Positions 8,290 to 16,835 of a stretch of DNA of 24,356 bases are shown here, piece by piece (position 1 is the first letter of the stretch; each line of letters starts with the position of its first letter). Made by a program: the position numbers and the translations under genes. The stretch comes from Chloroflexota bacterium. GTDB taxonomy: Bacteria > Chloroflexota > Dehalococcoidia > UBA2979. The stretch lies in NCBI GenBank assembly GCA_016875695.1, contig VGPB01000005.1, forward strand, positions 1 through 24,356, given 5' to 3'. The notes below the pieces were generated by a model. It had not been told where the DNA came from, made no database searches, and was given only the letters and a program-made list of their open reading frames with translations.

Positions 8290-9168
8290 ATGTGGGCCGT
8301 GGACGGCCTGGCCAACTTCCTGCCGTACGCCGGCCTTCCGCTGCTGCTCGCGGGCCCGGTGACGCTGCTGCTGCGCCGGCGCGCCGCCACGCTGCTTGCC
8401 ATCGCCCTGCTCGCCGGCGGGGTCGCCATCATAGCGGCGCCCGGCGCGTTCCTCGCGCTCGCGCACCCGGCGCCGGCGGGCACGCCGCAGCTCCGCGTCG
8501 TCACCGCGAACGTGCTGATGAGCAACGATCGCCTGGCCGCACTCGCCGAGGACGTGCTCGCGCAGGACCCGGACGTCATCGTCTTCGAGGAACTGCAGCA
8601 CGACCTGGCGCAGGTCTCCCCCCGGCTCGCGTCCGCCTATCCGTTTCGTTTCTCGACCGCGCTCCCGTGGCTGACGGTCGCGTCGCGCCTGCCGCTCGCC
8701 GACACGCGCGTGATCCCGGTCGCGACGAACGATCGCGGGCGCGACCTGCTGGCCGCGACGGTTGACGTCGGCGGCGAGCGCGTGTCGCTGCTCGCGGTCC
8801 ACCTCATGCCGCCGCTGAACGCGGACGCGTTCCGGATCACGACCGCGCAGCACAGCGCGTTGCAGGCAGCGGTCGAGCGCGCGGAGGGGCCGCTGCTCGT
8901 CGTTGGGGACCTCAACGCCACCGCGTTCTCGCCGACATTCGCGGGCATGCTGCGCGGCACCGGCCTGCGCATCGCCGCCGGCTCACGCTGGCCGGAGCCC
9001 ACGTACTTCGCGTACGGACGGCTGGGCGTGCGGATCGACCACGTGCTCGTCCGCGAGCTGGGCGTCGCCGCCGAGCGGGTGTTCGACCTCGCGGGCTCCG
9101 ATCACCGCGGCCTCAGCGTGGACGTCACGCTGCCGGCTGGCGGCGCTGCCTCCGCCGCACGCCGCTGA
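8290..9168 (+). CDS. Membrane-anchored endonuclease/exonuclease/phosphatase-family protein
   Basis: A 292-residue protein. Two N-terminal hydrophobic segments (about residues 8-27 and 32-57) precede an EEP-fold domain, so the catalytic part is probably outside the membrane or periplasmic. Catalytic landmarks of the Mg-dependent fold are present: VVTANVLMSN, the metal-binding Glu in IVFEELQHD, the GDLNAT motif, RIDHVLV, and the terminal SDHRGLSV. Domain order and length fit the EndA/sphingomyelinase-like membrane-attached EEP proteins; the substrate cannot be predicted. The start at 8290 is preceded by a GGGGGA element. An in-frame ATG at 8233 would add 19 low-complexity residues and is less likely. 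It is transcribed divergently from the 7-TM gene with a 78-nt gap. Confidence 0.82.
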   Translation: MWAVDGLANFLPYAGLPLLLAGPVTLLLRRRAATLLAIALLAGGVAIIAAPGAFLALAHPAPAGTPQLRVVTANVLMSNDRLAALAEDVLAQDPDVIVFEELQHDLAQVSPRLASAYPFRFSTALPWLTVASRLPLADTRVIPVATNDRGRDLLAATVDVGGERVSLLAVHLMPPLNADAFRITTAQHSALQAAVERAEGPLLVVGDLNATAFSPTFAGMLRGTGLRIAAGSRWPEPTYFAYGRLGVRIDHVLVRELGVAAERVFDLAGSDHRGLSVDVTLPAGGAASAARR

Positions 9169-9248
9169 GCGTTCGCCGTCGCGTGACAGTGTGACGTGGC
9201 CGGCGCATACCCGCCGCGGCAGAACCGCGGGACCGGGAGGAAGTGCTA

Positions 9249-9695
9249 ATGCCGACGCTGGACGACGCGCTGGCGATCGCCCTCGCGGCGCATCGCGGCC
9301 AGGTGGACAAGGCCGGCGAGCCGTACATCCTGCATCCCCTGCGGGTCATGCTGCGCATGCGGTCCGAGACCGAACGCATCGTCGCGCTGCTGCACGACGT
9401 GGTCGAGGACAGCGATAGGACGCTGGACGACCTGCGTCGCGACGGCTTTGCGGACGAGGTGGTCGCCAGTGTCGGCCATCTCACTCGGCACGAGGGCGAG
9501 CTCTACGAGCACTTCATCGAGCGGGTGCGCCCGCATCCACTGGCCCGGCGCGTGAAGCTCGCCGATCTCGAGGACAACCTCGCGCTGACGCGCCTGGCCG
9601 TGCTCGATGTCGGGTCGTTCGAGCGCGTGCAGCGATACCTGCGCGCATGGCACGAGCTGCGCCGCGCGGAGTCCGAGCAGGCGCCGACTGCGTGA
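9249..9695 (+). CDS. Small HD-domain (p)ppGpp hydrolase-like protein
   Basis: A 148-residue stand-alone HD domain related to the hydrolase half of RelA/SpoT and to MESH1-like small alarmone hydrolases. Visible motifs are AAHRGQVDKAGEPYILHPLR (metal-binding His15 and the HP pair), the HD motif LLHDVVEDSD (His49-Asp50, Glu53-Asp54) and the downstream VKLADLEDNL with the conserved Asp and Asn. No synthetase, TGS or ACT domain follows. It may hydrolyse (p)ppGpp or another pyrophosphorylated nucleotide. GGGAGG lies 8 nt before the ATG at 9249; a GTG two codons upstream is too close to that site. It follows the EEP gene after 80 nt in the same direction. Confidence 0.83.
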   Translation: MPTLDDALAIALAAHRGQVDKAGEPYILHPLRVMLRMRSETERIVALLHDVVEDSDRTLDDLRRDGFADEVVASVGHLTRHEGELYEHFIERVRPHPLARRVKLADLEDNLALTRLAVLDVGSFERVQRYLRAWHELRRAESEQAPTA

Positions 9696-9813
9696 GCGGC
9701 GGGGCGCACGTCGCTTGTGCGATTGCGTCGGCGCACTGAGCGCGGGCGTAACCGCGAACGTCATGCGGCGCCGGGGCGAGCGGAGAACGCTACGAAGCGG
9801 GCGATGTCTGACA

Positions 9814-9866
9814 CGGTGCTGCAAGCACCGCCGTGCCACGATCCTCCCGCGCGCGCAGCAGCGCGC
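9814..9866 (+). terminator. Two adjacent hairpins after the HD gene
   Basis: CGGTGCT-GCA-AGCACCG (9814-9830) forms a 7-bp stem and CGCGCGC-AGCA-GCGCGCG (9850-9866) forms a second 7-bp stem. They lie between the HD-domain stop and the ribosome site of the zinc-finger gene. They may end the upstream transcript or shape the leader of the next; no T-run follows either stem. Confidence 0.35.
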
Positions 9867-9889
9867 GAGCGCACGAGCGGAGGCGCCAC

Positions 9890-10066
9890 ATGAGCAGCGG
9901 CGAGGAACCGGTCGATCGAGTCGAGTCCAGGCAGGGCCGTCGCTGTCCCGATTGCGGGGCGGAGTTCGCCACGGAGGCGTTGCTCGCCAACCACCGCCGC
10001 CTCCACACCGCCACGGGCGAGGAACGCGAGGCGCTGCTGGACGAGCAGGCCGAACGCCGGCCGTGA
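9890..10066 (+). CDS. Tiny C2H2 zinc-finger protein
   Basis: A 58-residue protein dominated by one classical C2H2 finger, RCPDCGAEFATEALLANHRR then LH: C-x2-C-x12-H-x3-H with the usual aromatic and leucine core positions. The N-terminal 17 residues are hydrophilic and the C-terminus is acidic then basic (EEREALLDEQAERRP). Bacterial single-finger proteins of this size are known but mostly uncharacterised; DNA, RNA or protein binding are all possible. GGAGG sits 6 nt before the ATG, a good ribosome site. The stop overlaps the GTG start of the next small gene (GTGA), which indicates translational coupling. Confidence 0.7.
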   Translation: MSSGEEPVDRVESRQGRRCPDCGAEFATEALLANHRRLHTATGEEREALLDEQAERRP

Positions 10067-10275
10067 CGGGCTGTCCCCGCGCGGGAGCGCGAGCGCGCCG
10101 CCTCACCGAGGAGCGCGATCCGCAGCGCCTCGATGACCTCGTCGACGTGCAGAGCGAGGACTCGTTCCCCGCGAGCGATCCGCCGTCGACGACGCCGGTC
10201 GTCGCGATCGGCCCGCCCGGCGCGCCGCCCGTCGACGCATGCGCGCCGCAGGCAAGCCGCGATTCGCACCGCTGA
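10063..10275 (+). CDS. Small EDSFPASDPP-motif protein
   Basis: A 70-residue protein starting at a GTG that overlaps the TGA of the zinc-finger gene by 3 nt. It contains QSEDSFPASDPPSTTPV, a short motif recognisable in many small uncharacterised bacterial proteins that usually end soon after it. Here an Ala/Pro-rich tail of about 20 residues follows. No catalytic residues, signal peptide or membrane segment are visible. The tight overlap suggests that the two small proteins are made together. Function unknown; the start is supported by the overlap and not by a strong ribosome site. Confidence 0.55.
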   Translation: MTGCPRAGARARRLTEERDPQRLDDLVDVQSEDSFPASDPPSTTPVVAIGPPGAPPVDACAPQASRDSHR

Positions 10276-10281
10276 CCGCGG

Positions 10282-10674
10282 TTATGTCGCCGGCTGAAGC
10301 TCGGCGACCGCCAGTTGCACTACGCGCATGGTGTCGACCGCTGCCGGGAAGCCGCAGTACACGGCCGAGTGCAGCGCGAGCTCGAGCAGCTCCTCGGGCG
10401 AGCAGCCGTTGCGCAGCGCCATTCGCACGTGGATCGCGAGCTCGTGCTCGCGGCCGAGGGCTGTGAGGAGCGCGACGGTGAGCAGGCTGCGTGTCTTCGG
10501 CGGCAGCCCCGGCCGCGCCCACACCGAGCCCGCGAAGCCGGCGCCGCCCTCGCGAAACGCCCGGTAGAGCGCGCTGTCCATCCCGGGGAACAGCTCCGGA
10601 TGCTGCGCGCGCACCTGCGCGACAAGCTCCCCGAACGTCCCTCCGAGCCCGAGGTCGTCCCGTTGTGGAGCCAT
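10282..10674 (-). CDS. Carboxymuconolactone decarboxylase (CMD/AhpD-fold) family protein
   Basis: A 130-residue single-domain protein of the CMD family. The core is visible as LPPKTRSLLTVALLTALGRE, then HELAIHVRMALRNGCSPEEL, then LELALHSAVYCGFPAAVDTM. The AhpD-type CxxC redox pair is absent, so peroxidase-partner activity is unlikely. A decarboxylase or isomerase-like role on a small organic acid is the family alternative, without a predictable substrate. AGGAGG lies 5 nt before the ATG at 10674; a GTG at 10680 overlaps that site and is rejected. The gene lies downstream of the crotonase on the same strand, separated by 160 nt containing a strong hairpin. It converges with the small-gene pair, with 6 nt between stops. 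Confidence 0.82.
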   Translation of the reverse strand: MAPQRDDLGLGGTFGELVAQVRAQHPELFPGMDSALYRAFREGGAGFAGSVWARPGLPPKTRSLLTVALLTALGREHELAIHVRMALRNGCSPEELLELALHSAVYCGFPAAVDTMRVVQLAVAELQPAT

Positions 10675-10773
10675 GCGCACCTCCTCGAGCCGCTGCTGCG
10701 CGCCGCCCGATGATCCGCAGGCGCGGGCGGTCTGCGTGGCCCGATGCGCTGCCGCGCCGCCAGGCGTGGGCGC

Positions 10774-10820
10774 CGGTTGCAGCGCGCCCGGCCGCAGAGC
10801 GGCCGGGCGCGCTGCAACCG
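10774..10820 (-). terminator. Perfect 22-bp stem hairpin after the crotonase gene
   Basis: Arms at 10774-10795 and 10799-10820 are exact reverse complements of 22 nt with the loop AGA. On the minus strand it begins 15 nt after the crotonase stop and ends 99 nt before the CMD start. The position fits a terminator or mRNA-stabilising hairpin. No T-run follows on the minus strand, as is common in very GC-rich bacteria. Confidence 0.65.
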
Positions 10821-10834
10821 TACCCGTGGTGGGA

Positions 10835-11644
10835 CTAGCGGCCCTTCCAGTTCGGCGCGCGCTTCTCGGCGAACGCCTTCGGGCCCTCGAGCCGGTCTTC
10901 GCTCTTGGCGACCTTCTCGAGCAGGGCCTTGTTGTGCTCCTTGAGGCTGTCCAGCAGCGTCGAACCCTGCGGGGTCGCCGGCGGGTTCATGTGCAGGTGC
11001 ACGCCGTTCTTGAGGGCCTGCACCGCCAGCGGCGCGCACTTCTTGAGGATCTCGGCGCGCTTCTCGGCCTCGGCCATCATCGCCTCACGGTCGGGCACGA
11101 GCCACTGCACGAAGCCGATGTCGTGCGCCTGCTGCGCGGTGATGTGGTCGCCGGAGAGGATGATCCACATCGCCCAGCCCAGCGGCACGAAGCCCAGCTC
11201 GAGCGTGTCCATGAGGTTGATCGGCGTCAGGCTGCGCAGCGGTTCCGGCATCCCGAACATCGACTTCTCGGTCGCGATGCGGAAGTCGCAGCGCGCGGAC
11301 ATCTGCATGCCGCCGGCCAGCGCGTAGCCATCCACGGCCGCGATGATCGGCTTCTTGCAGCGCGTCGCCGCGCCGAAGCCGTCGCGGGTGGTGGTCGGGG
11401 CGCCGGTGCGGTCGCGCTCCGTCATCTCCTTCAGGTCGGCGCCGGCGCAGAACGCTCGACCGCCGCCACCAGTCAGCACCACGACGAGCACGTCGTCGTC
11501 GTTCGTCGCCTCCTCGAAGCTGTCGTGCAGGCCGTTCATCACGCCGGTGCTGAGCGCGTTCATGCGCTCAGCGTTGTTGATCGTGAGCCACGCGATGCGA
11601 TTGCGCTTCTCGTAGCTCAAGAGCTCGAACGTCTTCGACACCAT
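10835..11644 (-). CDS. Enoyl-CoA hydratase/isomerase (crotonase) family protein
   Basis: A 269-residue crotonase-fold protein. It has the CoA-binding and oxyanion-hole signatures GGRAFCAGADLKEM and AAVDGYALAGGMQMSARCDF. Family members add water to, isomerise or cleave acyl-CoA thioesters. By alignment from memory with rat mitochondrial hydratase, Glu164 is kept (Glu in FGMPEPLRSL), but the Glu144 position in the GGGCE motif is Gln (GGMQM). Classical syn-hydration may therefore be impaired, and an isomerase, hydrolase or other crotonase reaction is possible. The C-terminal EGPKAFAEKRAPNWKGR is the usual trimerisation helix end. GGAG directly precedes the ATG and GAGGAGG lies 10 nt upstream. 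It is divergent from a second crotonase across a 212-nt gap. Confidence 0.88.
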   Translation of the reverse strand: MVSKTFELLSYEKRNRIAWLTINNAERMNALSTGVMNGLHDSFEEATNDDDVLVVVLTGGGGRAFCAGADLKEMTERDRTGAPTTTRDGFGAATRCKKPIIAAVDGYALAGGMQMSARCDFRIATEKSMFGMPEPLRSLTPINLMDTLELGFVPLGWAMWIILSGDHITAQQAHDIGFVQWLVPDREAMMAEAEKRAEILKKCAPLAVQALKNGVHLHMNPPATPQGSTLLDSLKEHNKALLEKVAKSEDRLEGPKAFAEKRAPNWKGR

Positions 11645-11856
11645 CTCCCACGAGCCTCCTCACCGCCGAGTTAGACACCGACCTATTGTTGGAGCTTGAT
11701 CTGCGGCAGACCCGCCGTCGCGGGCGGGAGTCTACCACAGCGTTCTGCGCTTCAGCCCGCGCGCGCCGGCCGCGGTCCGCGGGCCGCCCCCGCGTTGTCA
11801 CGAGCGGTACCATCCGCGTGCCCGGTCGCACGGTCCGGGCGAGGAGCGAGCGTGCC
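11645..11856. promoter_or_regulatory. Divergent intergenic region between the two crotonase genes
   Basis: 212 nt with no gene. It has a relatively A/T-rich core (11671-11703, with GACACCGACCTATTGTTGGA) in an otherwise GC-rich context, and a small hairpin (CCCGCC at 11711-11716 against GGCGGG further on). It must hold promoters for both divergent genes; exact -10/-35 boxes are not certain. Confidence 0.4.
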
Positions 11857-12651
11857 ATGGCCGAACCGCTGCGCGACCTGCGCTATGTCGTCTACGAGCC
11901 GCGAGGCGCCGTCGCGGTCCTGCGGATGAACCGCCCCGAGCGACTGAACGCATGCGGCGCCGAGATGCTCGCCGAGCTGAACACCTGCTGGCAGGAGGTG
12001 ATGCGCGATCCCGCGGTGCGCGTGGCCGTGCTCACCGGGACCGGGCGCGCCTTCTGCGCCGGCCGCGACATCCGCGAGCAGGCCGAGGCGGGCGGGCGGC
12101 CCACGGCCCGGCCCGGCGACGGACGCAGCGTGCTGGGCTTCTTCTTCGTGCCGGACATGGACAAGCCGATCGTCTGTGCCGTGAACGGCGGCGCCTGGGG
12201 GCTCGGCTGGTTCATGGTCTGCGGCTCCGACATCGCGGTCGCCTCGAGCGAGGCGGTGTTCGCGATGTCGGAGGTGCCGACCGGCGTCATCGGCCCTGCG
12301 TTCATTCCGCTGATGAACCAGCTGCCGTGGCTCCCGGGCAGCGAGCTCGTGCTGCGCGGGCAGCGCATCAGAGCGCAGCGCGCGTACGAGCTCGGCCTCG
12401 TGAACTACGTCGTGCCGCCGGACCAGGTGCTACCACGCGCGCTCGATCTCGCCGAGGAGCTCGCGACGCTGCCGCCTGCGCACGTGCGCGCAACCAAGCG
12501 CCAGCTGCTGATGGCGCGGCCGCGCCCCAGCGCGTACCAGGCGACGGTGGCCTTCCCGCAGGCCTCGGCGGCGCTCTTTGAGCTCGAGGACACGAAGGAA
12601 GCGGCGCAGGCCTTCGCCGAGAAGCGCCGCCCGGTGTTCCGCGACCGGTGA
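11857..12651 (+). CDS. Enoyl-CoA hydratase/isomerase (crotonase) family protein, second copy
   Basis: A 264-residue crotonase-fold protein, clearly different in sequence from its divergent neighbour. Signatures are NRPERLNACGAEML, GTGRAFCAGRDIREQ for the CoA site, and CAVNGGAWGLGWFMVCGSDI for the oxyanion hole. At the hydratase Glu144 position there is Phe (GLGWFM), while the second Glu is retained in AMSEVPTGVIG. This argues against simple enoyl-CoA hydration and for an isomerase or other family reaction. The C-terminus keeps the QAFAEKRRPVFRDR helix. GAGGAG lies about 10 nt before the ATG. It is followed at once by the remains of a methyltransferase gene whose possible GTG overlaps this stop. 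Confidence 0.87.
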   Translation: MAEPLRDLRYVVYEPRGAVAVLRMNRPERLNACGAEMLAELNTCWQEVMRDPAVRVAVLTGTGRAFCAGRDIREQAEAGGRPTARPGDGRSVLGFFFVPDMDKPIVCAVNGGAWGLGWFMVCGSDIAVASSEAVFAMSEVPTGVIGPAFIPLMNQLPWLPGSELVLRGQRIRAQRAYELGLVNYVVPPDQVLPRALDLAEELATLPPAHVRATKRQLLMARPRPSAYQATVAFPQASAALFELEDTKEAAQAFAEKRRPVFRDR

Positions 12652-13318
12652 GCGCGCCGCCGATCGCGCAGCCCAACGACACGTGGCTCGACTCGGCGCC
12701 GGCGGCGGACGGTTCGCGCTGCGGATCGCACGGCGCGTGCGCCGGCTGGTCGCGATCGAACCGTCCGCGGCGATGCGCGACGTGCTGACGCAAGCGATCT
12801 CCGCCGTGGGGGCGACGAACATCGATGTGCACGACTTGCGCTGGCCATCCGCGACGTGGACCGAGGGCGCCGAAGTGGCGCTCGCGGCGCACTGCCTGTA
12901 CGACATCCGCGAAGTCGGCCCGTCCATCGAGGCGATAGAGCGCCATGCGCACCGGCTGTGCGTAGTGGCGCTCGCGCAGTTCGCGCGCGGGACACAGCTG
13001 GCGACGCTGTTCGAAGTGACGCATGGCGAGCCGCTGCAGGCGCTGCCCGCGCTCAAGGAGTTCGTCGCGCTGCTCGGCGCGTACCACCGGCCCTACCAGT
13101 TGCAGCTCGTGCGCGGCGATGCCGCGGACGCGGTGCGGACGCACGACGAGGCGTACGCGCTGGCCGGCCGCCTGCTCCGGCTCCAGCCGGGCTCCGCGAA
13201 GGACGCGCGCATGCGTGCGCTCGTCGACGAGTGGTGAGGCGACGGCGAGGGCGTGCGCATGCCCGGCGGCTTCCGCCACATCGACGTGATCTCGTGGCGT
13301 CCGCCGGGCGCCGGCTGA
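12648..13318 (+). pseudogene. Class I SAM-dependent methyltransferase, degraded
   Basis: From about 12690 the frame reads LGAGGGRFALRIA (SAM-binding motif I), then LVAIEPSAAMRDVLTQA and a typical Rossmann methyltransferase middle. Three defects are visible. The residues before motif I (DTWLD) lie in a different frame, entered from a GTG at 12648, so one base appears to be missing near 12690. Only about 15 residues precede motif I, shorter than usual. An in-frame TGA at 13235-13237 is followed by 26 more sense codons ending in HIDVISWRPPGAG, which looks like the natural C-terminus. CGA to TGA is the simplest origin of that stop. A shorter protein from an ATG at 12773 to 13237 could still be made but would lack the SAM site. 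Confidence 0.6.
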
Positions 13319-13329
13319 GCCGCCGGCGC
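13308..13329. terminator. Hairpin between convergent genes
   Basis: GCGCCGGC-TGAGCC-GCCGGCGC forms an 8-bp stem with a 6-nt loop between the methyltransferase remnant (plus) and the aldo/keto reductase gene (minus, stop at 13352). It is a plausible bidirectional terminator. The loop contains the TGA that would end the extended methyltransferase frame. Confidence 0.45.
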
Positions 13330-13351
13330 GCTCCACACAGGCCGCCCACCG

Positions 13352-14293
13352 CTAGCGACGCGCGGTGATGCGGTCGACCTCGGCGAGCTCGTCCGCGTCG
13401 AGGCGCCAGCTCGCGGCGGCGGCGTTCGCGGCCACCTGCTCGGGGCTGGTCGCGCCCGCGATCACGGACGCCACGTACGGCAGCGAAGCGAGCCACGAGA
13501 ACGCGAGCTCGAGCAGCGTGTGGCCGCGCTCGTCCGCGAAGCGCTGCAGCTCCTCGACGACGTCAAAGTTGCGGTCCGTGAGCATGCGCTGCGCCATGCC
13601 CCCCGACGACAGCCGTGCGCCGGCCGGGCCCGGCTCGCCGCGGCGGTACTTGCCGGTCAGCAGCCCGCTGGCGAGCGGGGAGAACGGGATCAGGCTGAGC
13701 CCGAACGCCTCGATCGCGGGCACGAGCTCGCCCTCGATGCGGCGGTCCAGGAGGCTATACGCGTTCTGCGCGGCGATGAACGGTACGTAGTAGCCGGCCC
13801 GAGCGGTGTGATGCGCGTCGGCGACCTGCCAGCCCGCGAAGTTCGAGTTGCCGATGTAGCGCACCTTGCCCGCACGCACGAGGTCGTCGAGCGTGCGCAG
13901 CGTCTCCTCGATCGGCGTGCGCACGTCCGGCGTGTGCATCTGGTACAGGTCGATGTAGTCGGTGCCCAGCCGCCGCAGCGAATCTTCGACGGCGCGCATG
14001 ATGTACGCGCGCGAGCCGCCGCGCGACATCGGACCTTCGCCCATCGCGTTCGCGAACTTCGTCGCGATGAGCGCGCGGTCGCGCCGACCCTTGAGCGCGC
14101 GTCCGATGTACTCCTCGGACAGCCCGCGGTTGCCGTAGATGTCGGCCGTGTCGATGAAGTTGATGCCCTCGTCGAAGCAGGCGTCGATGACCGAGCGCGT
14201 GGCTACTTCGTCGATGCGCCCGCCGAAGTTGTTCGTGCCGAGGCCCACGACCGAGACCTCCAAGCCTGAGCGGCCCAGGTTGCGGTACTCCAT
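13352..14293 (-). CDS. Aldo/keto reductase
   Basis: A 313-residue NAD(P)H-dependent oxidoreductase with the (beta/alpha)8 AKR fold. The full catalytic tetrad is visible: Asp48 and Tyr53 in NFIDTADIYG, Lys79 in ALIATKFAN and His120 in DLYQMHTPD. The cofactor-binding end is also present (PFSPLASGLLTGKY, then VASVIAGATSPEQVAANAAA). Overall layout matches the YajO/Tas-like group acting on aldehydes, ketones or sugars. The ATG at 14293 is preceded by AGGAGG with a 5-nt spacer. The gene is monocistronic: convergent with the methyltransferase remnant and divergent from the broken CoxL/XDH-type gene. Confidence 0.92.
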   Translation of the reverse strand: MEYRNLGRSGLEVSVVGLGTNNFGGRIDEVATRSVIDACFDEGINFIDTADIYGNRGLSEEYIGRALKGRRDRALIATKFANAMGEGPMSRGGSRAYIMRAVEDSLRRLGTDYIDLYQMHTPDVRTPIEETLRTLDDLVRAGKVRYIGNSNFAGWQVADAHHTARAGYYVPFIAAQNAYSLLDRRIEGELVPAIEAFGLSLIPFSPLASGLLTGKYRRGEPGPAGARLSSGGMAQRMLTDRNFDVVEELQRFADERGHTLLELAFSWLASLPYVASVIAGATSPEQVAANAAAASWRLDADELAEVDRITARR

Positions 14294-16778
14294 CGCGACC
14301 TCCTCGCGGCCATCGCCTGTCAGCGCGCGAGTATAGCGAGGCGCGCGGGCCGCCGCGCCGCGCCGGCAGGCGTTGCCGACGCCGGGCTGGACACGCTCGC
14401 GCGGTGGCTCCACACTCCGCGCGATCGACGGCTGGAGGCCGCGGTCAGCGGCAGGCGTGCCGCAGGAGGATGGACCACGATGGTCGTACGCGAGCGTCCG
14501 TTCAAGGTGGTCGGCACGCGCCCGGTGCGCCCGGACGGGGTGGACAAGGTGACGGGGCGCGCGGTCTACGGCGTGGATGTGCGCCTGCCGCGCATGCTCT
14601 TCGCGCGCGTGAAACGCAGCCCGTACGCGCACGCGCTGGTCAAACGCATCGACACGAGCAAGGCGCACGCGCTGCCCGGCGTCATGGGCGTGATCACGTT
14701 CGCCGACTTCCCTAGCCCAGCCGGGCGCGAGGCGTAAACGCTGCGCGGCGTGATCCCGCTAGCCTGGCTCGTCGACTCGCTGCTCGCGGACCGCAAGGTG
14801 TACTACGTAGGCCACCCCGTCGCCGCCGTCTCGGCGACCGACCCGCACATCGCCGAGGACGCGCTCGACCTCATCGAGGTAGAGTCCGAGGAGCTGACGC
14901 CTGTGCTCGACCTTCAGGAGGCGATGCGCGACCGCGTCATCCTGCACGACGACCTGCACACGGAGGAGCTGCTGCGCGCGGAGTACGGCGCGCAGGGCGA
15001 ACGCGGCACGAAGCCCTCGAACATCGCGAAGCACGTCGAGGTGTCGATGGGCGACATCGCGGCAGGGTTCGCGGAAGCCGAGGTCACCGTCGAGGGCGAG
15101 TTCGCCACGACGATGGCGCACTAGGGCTAGATCGAGCCGCACACCGGCACCGCGATCTGGACCGCCGACGACCACCTGACGGTGTGGGCGAGCACGCAGG
15201 GCGCCTTCGCGGTGCGCGAGGGGCTCGCACAGGTGCCGCAGATTCCGCTCTCGCGCGTCACTGTCATCCCGACCGAGATCGGCCGCGGCTTCGGGGGCAA
15301 GACGAAGCTGTGCCTCGAACCGCTCGCCGCGCTGCTGGCGAAGGTGACCGGGCGCCCGGTGAAGATGTGGATGACGCGCCAGGAGGTGCTGGAGGCGTCG
15401 GGTCCCACGTCCGGCACGCACATGCGCGTGAAGATCGGTGCGAAGCGCGACGGCACGCTCGTGGCCGCCGAAGCGCACTTCGCCTTCGACGCCGGCGCGT
15501 ACCCGGGCTCACCGTACGTGAGCGCGGTGCGCACGGCCTTCGGCGCGTACGCGATCCCGAACCAGTTCGTCGAGGGCTGGGACGTGGTGCTCAACAAGCC
15601 GCAGGTCGTCGCGTATCACGCACCCGGCGCGCCTGCCGCGTCGGTCGCGGTCAAGTCGCTGCTCAACGAGCTCGCGCAGCGGATCGAGCTGTACCCGATG
15701 GAGTAGCGGCTGCGCAACGCTTCCGTCGAGGGCACGCGGCGCGCAGACGGCGCGCGCTTCGGCGCGATCGGTAACGTGCAGGTGATGCAGGCGATCCGCG
15801 ACTCCGAGCACTACCGCTCGGAGCTGTCCGGCGAGCACCGCGGGCGCGGCGTCGCGATGGGCTTCTGGTTCAACGGCGGCAACGAGTCCAGCGCCTACGC
15901 CAACGTCAACGCTGACGGCACCGTGAGCCCGGTGCTGGGGTCGGTGGATATCGGCGGGCAGCGCGCGTCGCTAGCGATGCAGCTCGCCGAGACGCTGGGC
16001 ATCGAGGTGGCGCAGGTGCGGCCGTTGGTCGTCGACGCGGACTTGGTGGGCTTCACCGCGACCACCGGTGGCAGCCGCACGACGTTCGCCAGCGGCTGGG
16101 CAGTGTACGAGGCCGCGCACGACATCCGCCGGCAGCCGGAGGAGCGCGCGGCGCAGATCTGGGAGGTGCCGCGCGACCAGGTGCAGTACGGCGACGACGG
16201 CGTGCTGCGCGGCGCCGACGGCGTGCAGATGACGTTCCGCGAGCTCGCCGCGCAGCTCTCCGGGACGGGCGGCATGGTGCAGGGCCGCGCCGACGTGAAG
16301 CCGACGACCGTAGGCCCGGCGTTCGCCGGACACATCGTGGACGTCGAGGTGGACGTGGACACGGGCAAAGTGCAGGTGCTGCGCTACACCGCCGTGCAGG
16401 ACGTGGGCACGGCCGTGCACCCCGACTACGCCGAGGGCCAGATCCAGGGCGGCGTCGCGCAGGGGATCGGCATGACGCTGACCGAGGACTACTGGTTCGA
16501 TGAGCGCGGGGTGATGCGCAACTCGAGCCTGCTCGACTACCGCATGCCCACGACGCCCGACGTGCCGACGATCGACACCGTGCTCGTCGAGGTGCCGAAC
16601 CCCGGGCATCCGTACGGGGTGCGCGGCGTCGGCGAGGTGCCGATCGTGCCGCCGCTCGCGGTCATCGCCAACGCCATCCGGGACGCGACCGGCGTGCGCA
16701 TGCACCGGCTGCCGGCGACGCCGGGGGCAATCCTGCGCGAGCTCGGGAAGCTGGAGGGGTGGACTCGGCGCGCGCCCA

Positions 16779-16797
16779 GCGCGGCGGTCCGCCGCGC
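16779..16797 (+). terminator. Hairpin at the end of the CoxL/XDH-type pseudogene
   Basis: GCGCGGCG-GTC-CGCCGCGC forms an 8-bp stem with a 3-nt loop, just after the point where members of the family normally end (GKLEGW). It probably terminated the original transcript. Confidence 0.4.
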
Positions 16798-16812
16798 CCC
16801 AGCCTGGCGTCG

Positions 16813-16835
16813 ACGTGGTACAACACGTGTAGTAT
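16813..16835 (+). promoter_or_regulatory. ACGTG inverted repeat with -10-like box before the DUF35-thiolase pair
   Basis: ACGTG-GTACAA-CACGT (16813-16828) is an exact inverted repeat. TAGTAT (16830-16835), a good -10-like hexamer, follows directly. This is a rare A/T-containing spot, 142 nt upstream of the DUF35 start. It could be the promoter of the pair with an overlapping operator; no convincing -35 box is seen. Confidence 0.4.
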
